DNA of 57,677 nucleotides from Candidatus Mediterraneibacter stercoripullorum (lineage in GTDB: Bacteria > Bacillota > Clostridia > Lachnospirales > Lachnospiraceae). The stretch is taken from NCBI GenBank assembly GCA_019115765.1, contig DXCZ01000045.1, positions 1 through 57,677 on the forward strand. The letters run 5' to 3'. Position numbers and translations under genes: made by a program. Positions 7,409-16,784 of this stretch are shown here, piece by piece (the first letter of the stretch is position 1; each line of letters starts with the position of its first letter). Below the pieces are notes generated by a model. The model had not been told where the DNA came from, did not search any database, and saw only the letters and a list, made by a program, of their open reading frames with translations.

Positions 7409-7424
7409 GTAAACAAAAGTTTAC
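7409..7424. promoter_or_regulatory. Candidate operator GTAAAC-N4-GTTTAC
   Basis: A perfect 6-bp inverted repeat with an AAAA centre at the predicted transcription start. Its position suits repressor control of the ATPase operon. It does not match the TACA-N2-TGTA core of CopY boxes and the regulator is not identified. Confidence 0.45.
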
Positions 7425-7454
7425 ATAAAATATACATAAGGAAGTGGTGCACAT

Positions 7455-7535
7455 ATGAAACAGCACAAGTTCTGGGCATGGGCTTCGCTTTTCTGCTTTC
7501 TCATGCTGTTTTATACAGGGTATAAGCACAAGTAG
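7455..7535 (+). CDS. 26-aa hydrophobic small protein
   Basis: Short reading frame of 26 codons with a Lys/His start (MKQHKF), a hydrophobic Trp/Phe/Leu core and a basic tail (YKHK). It looks like a single-pass membrane peptide with positive charges on both ends. It lies between a good promoter and the DUF6110-like gene, 34 bases before the latter. The upstream AAGGAAGTGG gives a plausible ribosome site. A regulatory or stabilising subunit for the P-type ATPase is inferred from position only; a translated leader peptide is the alternative. Confidence 0.6.
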   Translation: MKQHKFWAWASLFCFLMLFYTGYKHK

Positions 7536-7569
7536 GATCTACTAAAAATATTTCAGGAGGCGTTTTAAA

Positions 7570-7881
7570 ATGTTAGAAGTATCAACAATGAAGAAAATCG
7601 GACTTTTTGTAGGAGGCGTTCTTTTCGGCACAGCCGGTGTGAAAGTGCTGTCCAGCAAAGATGCGAAGAAGTTCTATACGAACTGCACGGCAGCCGCTCT
7701 GAGGGCAAAGGACTGTGTGATGCAGACCGCTGCCACCGTTCAGGAAAATGCGGAGGATATCCTTGCTGAGGCTCAGGAGATTAATGAGAAGAGAGCCGCC
7801 GAGGAAGCTGCGAAGATGGAAGAGGATGCAGCGACAGAAGAGAATGCAGGTGCGGAAGATTATAAAGAGACAGAAGTATAG
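7570..7881 (+). CDS. DUF6110-like membrane-anchored protein
   Basis: A 103-aa protein with one N-terminal hydrophobic segment (KKIGLFVGGVLFGTAGVKVL), then a helical, Ala/Glu-rich tail that is probably coiled coil (EDILAEAQEINEKRAAEEAAKMEED). The DUF6110 assignment is from memory of the pattern. Start ATG 7570 follows AGGAGG at 7556-7561. The P1B ATPase begins six bases after the stop, so the two are probably translationally coupled. The function is unknown; constant pairing with such ATPases would imply an accessory subunit. Confidence 0.72.
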   Translation: MLEVSTMKKIGLFVGGVLFGTAGVKVLSSKDAKKFYTNCTAAALRAKDCVMQTAATVQENAEDILAEAQEINEKRAAEEAAKMEEDAATEENAGAEDYKETEV

Positions 7882-7887
7882 CATCCT

Positions 7888-9987
7888 ATGAAATTTATCA
7901 TAAAGCACGAGATCAGAGGCCGTCTCCGTATTCATGTCATCCAGGGAAGGATGACATGTCCGGAGGCGGATACTCTTTCCTGGTATCTGGAAAATCAGGA
8001 TAACGTAACGGATGTAAAAGTATATGAGCGCACCGCAGATGCTGTCATCCGCTATACAGGAGAAAGAGAAGATCTGATCCGTCTGCTCAGAGGATTCAGT
8101 TACGACAGAGTCAGCGTACCGGAAAGCGTGTCCGCCAGCTCCGGAAGACAGCTGAATACCGAATTCCGGGAAAAGCTGATCACCAAGGTTATGGTACATT
8201 ACGGGATCCGCTGGTTTATGCCGGCTCCTGTCCGTATGATCTATACTGTGGCCCGGTCCGCCAGATATATCTGGAAAGGTCTGAAGTGTCTGTGGCGCCG
8301 GAAGATCGAGGTCCCTGTGCTGGACGCGACAGCTATCGGAGTTTCCATTATCAGGAGAGATTTCGATACGGCGGGCTCAGTCATGTTCCTGCTGGGGATC
8401 GGCGAGATACTGGAAGAGTGGACCCACAAGAAGTCAGTAGGCGATCTGGCCAGAAGCATGTCTCTTAACATCAAGAAGGTATGGCTGAAAAGGGAGGACC
8501 AGGAGATCCTTGTCAATTCCTCTGATATTATGCCGGGAGATACGGTGGTGGTCCATATGGGAAATGTGATCCCTTTCGACGGCGTGGTTTCAGCCGGAGA
8601 CGGAATGGTGAACCAGGCGTCACTGACCGGAGAATCCCTGCCTGTTCAGAGAGTGGAAGGCCAGTCAGTCTATGCCGGCACGGTCCTGGAAGAAGGAGAG
8701 CTGGAGATCATGGTGAAGGCTGTCTCCGGTTCCACCAGATTTGAGAAGATCGTTACCATGATCGAGGATTCCGAGAAGCTGAAGTCCTCCCTTGAGAGTA
8801 AGGCAGAGCATCTGGCGGACCGTCTGGTACCCTACACATTGCTGGGCACAGGGCTTGTATGGCTTCTCACAAGAAATGTGACGAAAGCTCTGTCCGTACT
8901 TATGGTGGACTTTTCCTGCGCCCTGAAGCTTGCCATGCCGATCTCGGTACTATCTGCCATCCGTGAGGCGGGGCAGAAAGGAATCACCGTAAAAGGCGGC
9001 AAGTTCCTCGAAGCTGTGGCGGAAGCAGATACAGTGGTCTTTGACAAGACAGGAACACTGACGAAGGCAAGGCCGACGGTAAAAGAGATCGTCGTATTCG
9101 GAGATTATCCGGAAGATGAAGCGCTCAGGATCGCAGCCTGCCTGGAGGAACATTTCCCCCATTCCATGGCGAAGGCTGTGGTGACCGCTGCGAAGAAACG
9201 TCATCTCCTTCATGAGGAGATGCATTCCAAGGTGGAGTACGTGGTTGCCCACGGTATCTCATCCTATATCGGAGATAAGAAAGTTGTGATCGGAAGCAGC
9301 CATTTCGTCTTCGAAGATGAGGGATGCAGGATCCGTCCGGAATATCAGGAGCGGTTTGACGCTCTTCCGTCAGAGTATTCCCATCTGTATCTTGCCATTG
9401 AGCAGGAACTTACGGCAGTGATCTGCATTGAGGATCCGCTCCGTGAGGAGGCGGCTGATATGGTGAGAGAGCTGCGTCAGGAAGGAATCACCAAGATTGT
9501 TATGATGACGGGAGACAGCGAGAGGACTGCCGCGTCTATCGCCCGCCGTGTGGGCGTGGATGAATACTATTCAGAAGTGCTGCCCGAAGACAAGGCGGGA
9601 TTTGTAGAGCGGGAGAAAGCTGCCGGACGGAAGGTGATCATGATCGGAGACGGGATCAATGACTCTCCGGCCCTGTCAGCGGCAGACGCCGGGATCGCCA
9701 TCAGCGATGGCGCCGAGATCGCCAGAGAGATCGCGGACATCACGATCGCGGCGGATGACCTGAGAGAGCTGGTCACGCTGAAACGGCTGTCCAATGCCAT
9801 GATGCGCCGGATCCACCGGAATTACCGCGGGATCGTCGGGATCAATTCCGGTCTGATCCTGCTGGGTGTGACCGGAGTGATCCAGCCTACCACGTCGGCG
9901 CTGCTGCATAATACGTCTACTCTTGCCATCAGCCTGCGGAGCATGGGAAATCTGCTGGAAGAAGGCGGAGCCAAAATGCAGGGCTGA
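7888..9987 (+). CDS. P1B-type metal-transporting ATPase with SCALK motif
   Basis: Membrane metal pump of 699 aa. The N-terminal domain (1-70) has an HMA-like pattern (HEIRGRLRIHV) but no CxxC. The core has TGES (about 245), a transmembrane metal motif SCALKLAMP (about 343) where copper pumps have CPC, the phosphorylated Asp in DKTGT (386), the P1B FPHS motif (about 423) and GDGINDSPAL (about 588). An SCA-type motif with a following Lys argues against Cu/Ag and leaves Fe, Mn, Zn or another divalent metal open. The feo cluster nearby makes iron or manganese efflux plausible (inference). Confidence 0.87.
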   Translation: MKFIIKHEIRGRLRIHVIQGRMTCPEADTLSWYLENQDNVTDVKVYERTADAVIRYTGEREDLIRLLRGFSYDRVSVPESVSASSGRQLNTEFREKLITKVMVHYGIRWFMPAPVRMIYTVARSARYIWKGLKCLWRRKIEVPVLDATAIGVSIIRRDFDTAGSVMFLLGIGEILEEWTHKKSVGDLARSMSLNIKKVWLKREDQEILVNSSDIMPGDTVVVHMGNVIPFDGVVSAGDGMVNQASLTGESLPVQRVEGQSVYAGTVLEEGELEIMVKAVSGSTRFEKIVTMIEDSEKLKSSLESKAEHLADRLVPYTLLGTGLVWLLTRNVTKALSVLMVDFSCALKLAMPISVLSAIREAGQKGITVKGGKFLEAVAEADTVVFDKTGTLTKARPTVKEIVVFGDYPEDEALRIAACLEEHFPHSMAKAVVTAAKKRHLLHEEMHSKVEYVVAHGISSYIGDKKVVIGSSHFVFEDEGCRIRPEYQERFDALPSEYSHLYLAIEQELTAVICIEDPLREEAADMVRELRQEGITKIVMMTGDSERTAASIARRVGVDEYYSEVLPEDKAGFVEREKAAGRKVIMIGDGINDSPALSAADAGIAISDGAEIAREIADITIAADDLRELVTLKRLSNAMMRRIHRNYRGIVGINSGLILLGVTGVIQPTTSALLHNTSTLAISLRSMGNLLEEGGAKMQG

Positions 9988-10006
9988 GACAGAAACAGAG
10001 AGAAAT

Positions 10007-10095
10007 AGAGAGAAAAGCAAGAGAAAACAGAAGGGAGAAGACTGCTGCATGGAGGTTGCCAGGATCTGTGCGGCGGTTTTCTCTCTTCTTTTTTC
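10007..10095 (+). terminator. Possible long-loop terminator after the ATPase
   Basis: AGAGAGAAAA (10007-10016) pairs with TTTTCTCTCT (10077-10086), followed by a T-rich run. The loop is about 60 bases and contains the start of the small frame at 10049, so termination and translation would compete. Confidence 0.4.
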
Positions 10096-10141
10096 TTTTG
10101 TAAAAACTTTTTCTGTGGTTTTTTCGTATATACTTATGTAG
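10049..10141 (+). CDS. 30-aa hydrophobic peptide
   Basis: ATG 10049 is preceded by AGAAGGGAGAAG and opens a 30-codon frame that is almost wholly hydrophobic (rich in Val, Phe, Leu, Ser, with one Arg and one Lys). Such peptides include small membrane proteins and type I toxins. No antisense RNA signal was recognised, and the same DNA can fold as a terminator, so this may be chance. Confidence 0.3.
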   Translation: MEVARICAAVFSLLFSFVKTFSVVFSYILM

Positions 10142-10197
10142 AACAGAGTGAAATAAAATAACTGCCGAGAAAAACAGAGATAGATGAGGAAATTTTA

Positions 10198-10575
10198 ATG
10201 CGTTCAGACGAGCAGCTGATAAAAAAGATAAAAAGGCGGAGCGACCGGGAAGCGGCGGATGAACTGCTCCAACGGTATTATCGCGATATATATGCTTTTA
10301 TATTCCAGCAGGTATCACAGGCAGAGACTCTTGGAGCAGGAGATCACGGATATGGAATATTTGACTTTGTCAGAGGAGGAACAGCCGGAAGAAGCGGTGG
10401 TCCGGAAGATTTATGAAAACCAGATGGCAGAACAGGCGATAGGGATCCTGGAAGATTATGGAAGCGAATGGATCCGCATTTTTCAGCTGAAGATTTTCGG
10501 AGAGAGTACCTTCGGCGAGATCGCAAGGATGCTTGGTCTGTCAGAAAATACGGTAAAGACGAGATATATAAAAAT
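10198..10575 (+). pseudogene. ECF-type sigma factor relic (frameshifted)
   Basis: Starts at ATG 10198 behind GAGGAAA with a sigma region 2 N-terminus (DEQLIKKIKRRSDREAADELLQRYYRDIYAF). Near 10315 the reading frame shifts by one, and the rest (EQEITDMEYLTLSEEEQ through GEIARMLGLSENTVKTRY) is read in another frame. The last part is the region 4 helix-turn-helix. The 3' end is cut near 10575, where ABC-transporter sequence begins. Frameshift plus truncation makes it non-functional as a full sigma factor. Confidence 0.75.
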
Positions 10576-11247
10576 AACACGCCGGTGCAGTACCTGCGCT
10601 ATCTGGACTGTCTGAAGAAAATGCCAAGACAGAAGGCAGACGACCGGATCGAAGAACTGCTTGATATGGTTGGACTTGCTGATGCGGCGCACAAAAAGAT
10701 GAAGAAGTTTTCCGGAGGGATGCTCCAGCGTGTGGGCATTGCTCAGGCTATGCTGAATGACCCGAAGATCCTGATCCTTGATGAGCCGACGGCTGGTCTT
10801 GATCCGAAAGAAAGAGTCCGGTTCCGCAATATTCTTTCCGCTTTCAGCAAGGGCAGGATCGTGATCCTTTCCACTCATATTGTCTCGGATATTGAATCGG
10901 TGGCAAACCAGGTGATCATGATCCGGGATAAGCATCTGCACTGTATGGATACGGTTCCCGAGATATGCAGTACACTGGCAGGGACCGTCTATGAGATCGA
11001 GATACCGGACCGGGAGCTGGAGTATTTCCAGGAGGAGCGGCTGGTCCTCTCGGCCAGGCAGGAGGGCGGAAAGATGCTGGTGCGCTATTATTCCGGCGGC
11101 ATGGATCCGGAGTATGGTTCGGTGGCCTGCAGCCCGAATCTGGAAGATGTATTTCTCGTGGTGTATCAGGAACAGGGAGACAGTCAGAAGGAAAAATCCG
11201 TTTTCGGAAGGAATACGGATCATGGAGGACGGGAGGAAAGGATATGA
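10576..11247 (+). pseudogene. ABC transporter ATPase relic lacking Walker A
   Basis: From about 10576 the frame reads an ABC ATPase from just before the signature: TPVQYLRYLDCLKKM, then FSGGMLQRVGIAQAML, Walker B LILDEPTAGLD and the His switch STHIVSDIESV, plus a C-terminal extension. The Walker A half is absent, replaced by the sigma relic. The stop overlaps the start of the permease relic at 11244, so this was once an operon pair. ATP binding should be lost. Confidence 0.85.
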
Positions 11248-13210
11248 GATTGTTTTTCTATGAATGTAAGAAAATAATGAATATCCGGCTTATCCTGATC
11301 CTGGCACTGTTTACCGTCCTCTTTTATTATCTGTTCATGCAGTGCATGCACTACCCATGGGAAAATGCAAGCTGTGTGGGTGAGATGGATCTGTCGGAAC
11401 GGCTGATGAAAGAATATGGGACCGCCCTGAGATATGAGGATATGGGAGCCCTGAGTGAGATAAAAGCAGAGCAGACAGAACGGCTGGACAGACTGGTACA
11501 GGAGAATGCCACTTTGCAGAAGGCGGGGATCACCGGATGGGAGGAACTGGCGGAAGTTCTTGCAAATTCGGACGAGGAGTCCGGATCCGACACGGTAAAC
11601 GGCGTCTCTGTTGATGATATCTGGGCCGCACGGTCAGAGATCGATTTTGGCAGCGGACAGAGGGAGGTGTTTCTGAGGCAGGCGGTCGAAGGGGTCGAGG
11701 ACGATATGAAATATAAGCCCTTTATGGGAGTGGAGAAGGGACAGGAAGAGCAGGCGGCACAGAAAATTGTGGATTCTTTCAGCGGCAGCTGGGACAATGA
11801 AAATGAAGTCATGGCGGCGGTCCGCAGAGTGGAAGAAGTGATCAGGGAGAACAGGATGTCTCTTCTGCCGGACAGCGCTTTCGAATATGTCAGATGGGAT
11901 CTGCCCAGGCTGGGACTTCTGATGGTGATCTCCTGTATGATCCTGATCCTGCCCTGTGAGATCCGGGAACGGCTGAGCCGGGTGAATCCTATCTGTGCCG
12001 CCGCATCTGTAGGACGGGGGATCTGGAAGAGGCGCAGGACAGCCGTTGCCGCGTGTATGGCGCTGGTCTGTATGGTTCAGGCAGGTGTTTTTCTGTTGAT
12101 GCTGGCCCGGGCAGGGATCCTGAAGTATGCTGCGTGCCCTGCCGGAGGAAACGGACGCGATTATCTCTGGGCAGATATGAGTTTTGGAACATGGCTGTTC
12201 CTGAGCATGCTTCTCTATCTGTTCTTCGCCCTGGGGGCAGCAGCCCTGTTTCATCTGATCTCCCGGCTCTCCCCCAATTATATCGTGGGGTTGGCTGCGG
12301 GAATTTCCGCTTCTGCCCTGTTTGGCTCATTGTGCATTGCAGGAGCGACCGATTTCCTTTATCTGGAGTATGGGTGGAGCAGCATATGGATCCTGGCCTG
12401 TATTTGCCTGAGATTTAACATCCTGTTCAGCCTTTCGGAGCTGGAAGGAAGAGAGGAGGAACTCCGCACGGTATATGAAGCCTTTCAGAATGGAGAGGTA
12501 AGTGAAGAATTCCGGCAGCAGTGCATGTCCCTGTACGATGGGCTGGATATGAACAATGTGAAGGAAATCCGGGAGGAGATGGCGGATTATCATCCATCGG
12601 GCAGTTACGGAGCCTTCCTTGATCAAATATATGATGATCTGAATGAACGAGTGGAGGAGATCCGGGAAAATGGGGAAGCGGAGCAGGTCTTGGGCTGCTT
12701 TACAGTGCGCTCCTGTTCGTGGGTACTGCAGGCTTCTGGTTCTGCAGGGTGCCTTACGGGAATTTCTGGAATGTGTCTGTATCAGCAGCAATGTTGGCAG
12801 AGCCAAGAGGGATCTTTTATTACCCGTTTATTACATTTAAAAGGCTGACAGTCCTTCAGTATCTGATCGCCTCTGCGGGTATCGGGACAGCGTTGGTACT
12901 GATCTGCGGTATTTTGGCAGGTGCTTTCCGCATGTTCATTTCCAACAGCTATCTTGCTTTTCTGACAGAAGCGGGAGCGCTCCTTCTCCTTTTCGCGGCA
13001 GGTTTTCAGTCCACGGCAACGTGGGCGGATGTACTTCAGGTCTGCAATCCTTCTATTCTCTGGTATTGCTGCGGCGCCTGGTTCATGGAAGGGAATCTGG
13101 GGATGAGTTTCCCGGGAGCGGAGGCAGCAGGTGTGTGCGTTCAGATCCTGCTTGCAGGAGCTGTGGGATCAGCAGGATATCTGCGGTACAGGAGATGCGA
13201 TATCATATGA
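11244..13210 (+). pseudogene. ABC transporter permease, frameshifted
   Basis: Large membrane protein that once partnered the preceding ATPase. An N-terminal membrane helix (residues 10-32), a long extracytoplasmic helical stretch, then several membrane helices. At about 12690 the frame breaks: one frame runs into nonsense and stops at 12848, while the native sequence resumes in the next frame (LLYSALLFVGTAGFWFC) and goes on to 13210. A single-base deletion near GTCTTGGGCTG explains this. Without the ATPase it has no obvious function. Confidence 0.8.
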
Positions 13211-13267
13211 GTCTTGCCAAACGCCTTCATCTTTGCTATTCTATTAAAAGAAGGAAGGTGAAGGATC

Positions 13268-13492
13268 ATGGCATATATCAGAGGCGATTCCTGTTATATT
13301 CTGAATGAAGAGAACAAGATCATCATGGCAAAGGTTGTAGGGCGCAAGGGTTCCGGTTATCTGCTGGAGCGGGTCGGGATCTGCGGGACCCTTTTCAGAA
13401 AGGAAAAGGATATATTCCGGTCCGAGGAGGAAGCAGAGAGAAACAAGAAGCCTCTTCCGCCTAAGATCAAGGTACAGTTGTCAGATTTCTGA
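13268..13492 (+). CDS. Small conserved-looking protein of unknown function
   Basis: A 74-aa product starting at ATG 13268 behind AAGGAAGGTGAAGG. The first two thirds look like a small beta-rich fold (GDSCYILNEENKIIMAKVVGRKGSGYLLERV). The end is charged and Pro-rich (EEEAERNKKPLPPKIKVQL). There is no signal peptide or membrane segment. It is followed by a strong terminator and is intact although set among relics. I do not recognise the family. Confidence 0.6.
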   Translation: MAYIRGDSCYILNEENKIIMAKVVGRKGSGYLLERVGICGTLFRKEKDIFRSEEEAERNKKPLPPKIKVQLSDF

Positions 13493-13528
13493 ATGAACGA
13501 TGTTTTCTTTTCATACAATCCCGGAAAG

Positions 13529-13577
13529 AGGATGCAGTACGGTGGCAGTATACATGCCGCCGTGCTGCATCCTTTTT
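13529..13577 (+). terminator. Strong terminator
   Basis: AGGATGCAG and CTGCATCCT close a long, nearly continuous stem (inner ACGG/CCGT and GGCA/TGCC), followed by five T residues. Confidence 0.88.
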
Positions 13578-13805
13578 CTGTTGCTGTTTCCTTTTCTCAG
13601 GTGTCCGCTATAAATGAGCTGTGGAGGCCGGAACTGGTAACGGCAGGGTTTTGACTGGATAACGGATTGTTTCTTCCGAAGACTGTGAGGGAGGATGTAT
13701 TATATATTATAGAAGAAACAGTATAAAAGAAAAGTATGTTGTCAGAGCATAACTGGAGATAGAGCAGAAGTATTTTACGGATGACGGGTACTCCATTATA
13801 ATTAA
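13578..13805. other. Degenerate intergenic DNA
   Basis: No credible start, promoter pair or RNA structure was found. The stretch leads into the MoxR frame, which opens after TAA 13803-13805 without a usable start, so the lost 5' end of that gene probably lay here. Confidence 0.4.
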
Positions 13806-14693
13806 GATAGTATTGCGGAATATCTTATTACTCGGAAAGGAAATAACGGGCATGTCCTGCTGGAGGATATTCCCGGGGTGGGCAAGACGACGCTGGCGGT
13901 GGCGTTTTCAAAGACCATGCGTCTTGATTACAGGAGAATCCAGTTTACTCCAGATGTACTGCCGTCTGATCTGACAGGCTTCTCCCTTTACTGGAGAGAA
14001 GAGGAACGGTTTGTATACCAGCCGGGAAGTGTGTTCTGTAATCTACTTCTGGCGGATGAGATCAACAGGACGTCTCCCAAGACCCAGTCGGCGCTGCTGG
14101 AGGTGATGGAAGAGAGAAAGGTTACAGTAGACGGAGTGACACGGGAAGTTCCGTCTCCTTTCCTTGTGATTGCGACACAGAATCCTTCGGGGGCCATAGG
14201 GACGCAGTATCTGCCTGAGGCACAGGTGGACCGCTTTATGATCAGTCTGAGTCTTGGTTATCCGGATCTTGAGAGTGAACTTGCCATGGCTATGGGGACA
14301 GAGGCGGGGAGCAGGACGGAAGGGATAGAACCAGTCATTACCGGTGCGGAGCTGATGGATATGCAGAAAGATATATATGATGTATATATGAAAGAAGAGG
14401 TGGGACGGTATCTGGTGGAGCTGATCCGCTCGACGAGAAATCATCCTCATCTGGCCAGGGGCGCAAGTCCCAGAGCTGCCATCGCACTTGTCAGGATGGC
14501 AAAAGCCAGAGCATGGTCTGAAGGACGGGATTATGTGATGCCGTCGGATGTATCCGGCCAGTTTCCCTATGTTGCCTCCCACAGAATTGTGCTGAACAGT
14601 GCGGCGTCTATGGAAAAGATCACGAAGCAGCAGGTTCTTGAGGAAATCATAAGGAAGACCAGGACTCCCTCCATTGGAGCGCGAAAAGGATGA
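13806..14693 (+). pseudogene. MoxR-family AAA+ ATPase, N-terminally truncated
   Basis: MoxR-type chaperone ATPase. The frame reads GHVLLEDIPGVGKTTLAVAFSKTM (Walker A about 20 codons in), Walker B LLADEINRTSPKTQSALLEVMEE, then VIATQNP and a normal C-terminal lid ending at 14693. The ~40 residues usual before Walker A are missing and no ATG, GTG or TTG with a ribosome site precedes the motif. The stop overlaps the DUF58 start (ATGA), the classic MoxR-DUF58-transglutaminase operon order. All three members are damaged here. Confidence 0.75.
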
Positions 14694-15390
14694 AGAAGGC
14701 AGTATTCTTTATAGTTCTCCTTCTGATCGGATATATGGCGGGAATGTATGGAAATGCTGCTCTTATGGTTCTCTTCCTGTCACAGCTGATGATTGCTGCA
14801 GTTATGTTCTGCCTGTCCAGATACATGACAGCCAGACTGGAGATCAGCTTCTTTGAGAAAACCATATTTGCAGAAAAAGAGGTTCCATTTCCAATTCATA
14901 TCAGAGCGGTGAACCGTGGAAGACTTCCGGTAGCCCGCTTTATTTTGCTGATAGAGGAGAGCAGTGCCCGATGGAAGAGAAAGGTAAAGAACAGGATACC
15001 GGGAGAATGCGGAGAAGGGGAGAACCTGCTTGCTGCGGAGACTCTGGTATCAGACTGTGGCATTGTTACATTTCACATAACAGAAATCAGAGTATACGAT
15101 TATCTTTCGCTTTTTTTCGGAAGAAAGAGAGCAGACCTGGTCTGTCAGGCTGTCGTATTTCCGAAAGACAGAGCGCTGAGCATTGAGCTGGGGACTTATC
15201 CCGGCGGAAATGATGAAGATATGACTATGCCATTTTCAGAACATGGAAACTCCCATGATGAAGTAAGACAGATCAGGGAATACAGAGCCGGGGATCCGGT
15301 CCGTCATATCCACTGGAATCAGACTGCAAAAAGCGGGAACCTGTGGGTGAAGGAATACGAGGACGAAAGGAAACCTGTGATTACCCTGTA
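14690..15390 (+). pseudogene. DUF58 protein, 3' end lost by fusion
   Basis: Two N-terminal membrane helices (residues about 4-40), a beta-rich domain and the DUF58 core motif (REYRAGDPVRHIHWNQTAKSG-NLWVKEYE) are present. Straight after EDERKPVITLYL the sequence changes to membrane-helix segments of the next gene, in the same frame. The C-terminal part of DUF58 is therefore deleted. DUF58 proteins usually work with MoxR and transglutaminase-like partners. Confidence 0.78.
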
Positions 15391-16572
15391 TCTGGTGTTT
15401 ACGGTTTTATTTATCGGAGCACCTCTGGCAGGCATTCATCCCGGGATGGAATCTGCTGTGTTTTGCATTCTATTTCAGATATCTTTCTGGACCGTTGAGG
15501 CGGTCTCAGAGAAGGGAAAAGCTCTTTATACCAGTGAGGACAGAGGTGACGCCAGTATAGACCTGGGGCGGAAGGGCAGAGGGATAAAGAAAAAATGTAT
15601 GATCATCGTGTCTGTTCTCCTCCTTGCGGTCATCCCTCTGTCTGTGTTGGGAGCAGCGCTGTTTGGCGACGAGCTGTCATCGGCTGTTATGAGGGGGAAG
15701 GATTTGTTTCCCGGAGTCTGCAGAGGATTTCGGGAAATGCTGACGAAACATCTGCAAGCGGCCATGTGAGCCGGGGCAATAACTATCGGACAGGAGATCC
15801 TCAGATGGAGGTGGTCCTTACAAGAGAACCGACGGAAACACTTTATCTGAAATGTTTTTCCGGAGGAGTTTATTCGGATGGGGAATGGGAACCGGCTGAT
15901 GACGAGGAAATATTCCTGTCTGTTGCTGTTTCCCTTCACTGGGATGCGTGGAGATCCTGGGTGGCATCTATGTTCCAAAATATGTATTTTGTCATGAACG
16001 GATTAAGTGTTGTACAGGAAATATCTGAGCCGGGAGTGATTTATATCATTCCTTATAATGGAAGGTCAGATATCACATATATACCTTATTACAGCGGATG
16101 GATGAACAGCTGGTGGGGCGAACAGCCTGGATATGGCTTTCAGTATTTTGAACAGCATGAAATGAATGTCCGCTGGAATCATGTATGGCAAGGATATGAA
16201 AGGATGAGCCAGTGGTACCGGCAGATCAGCCTGCGAAGGAAAGCCATGAAAAGGAAGCTGGAGAGCCAGACCTGCAGAAATATATTTGCCGGATATATGG
16301 ATATGATCCATGAAGCAGGGTACTTGAGAGAATTCGGAGGGATGGAGGAGCAGTTCCCGGGCAGACTTTCGGAAACGCTCCCGCCTGTGACAAAAGAGGA
16401 AGCGGTAAAGATGCGGTCAATCGCGGCCAGATCTGCCTTTGGACGCACAGAGCCAGATGAGGCGGACCGGCAGTTTCTTCTGATGCTCTACTACAGAACA
16501 GCCGGATATCTGGATGATGAACTGAGTGGAAGCAGGAAGATGAAATTTCGGTATATCCGGGCGTTTTACTGA
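15391..16572 (+). pseudogene. TgpA-like transglutaminase, catalytic core deleted
   Basis: Begins with a few membrane helices in frame with DUF58, then shifts frame near 15680. From there the next frame reads the TgpA-type periplasmic segment (GNADETSASGHVSRGNNYRTGD, PTETLYLKCFSGGVYSDGEW). The Cys-His-Asp transglutaminase region never appears; the sequence jumps to a C-terminal segment rich in Arg and Tyr ending at 16572. One frameshift plus internal deletion makes this inactive. Confidence 0.75.
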
Positions 16573-16784
16573 GTAAAGTGGCTGTATTGTTCAGTTGTTT
16601 CCGTAAGGCCGCTGTCAAGGCGCTGTGTTGTCCCGGCGGCCACGCTCTCCCTCGGAGCATAGCGCAGCGGACACGTAAGGCCGCAAAGGACGCGGCCAAA
16701 GTGCCGGCGTTCTGCTACGGGCCTTCGTGACAACACAGCGCCTTGACAGCTGAATACCGGAACAGGCCTGAACAGCCATTTTAC
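16573..16784. repeat. Long imperfect hairpin (MITE-like)
   Basis: A perfect 22-bp inverted repeat, left arm 16611-16632 and right arm 16729-16750, sits inside weaker outer complementarity reaching GTAAA (16573) and TTTAC (16784). A smaller GGCCGC/GCGGCC hairpin (16679-16684/16692-16697) is in the middle. It fills the gap between two convergent genes almost exactly and is much richer in GC than the flanks. No open frame and no clear target duplication were seen. Confidence 0.65.

Noticed and set aside
16210-16222. TGGTACCGG resembling a T-box core
   Set aside because: It lies inside coding sequence of the transglutaminase relic without stem I or an antiterminator.
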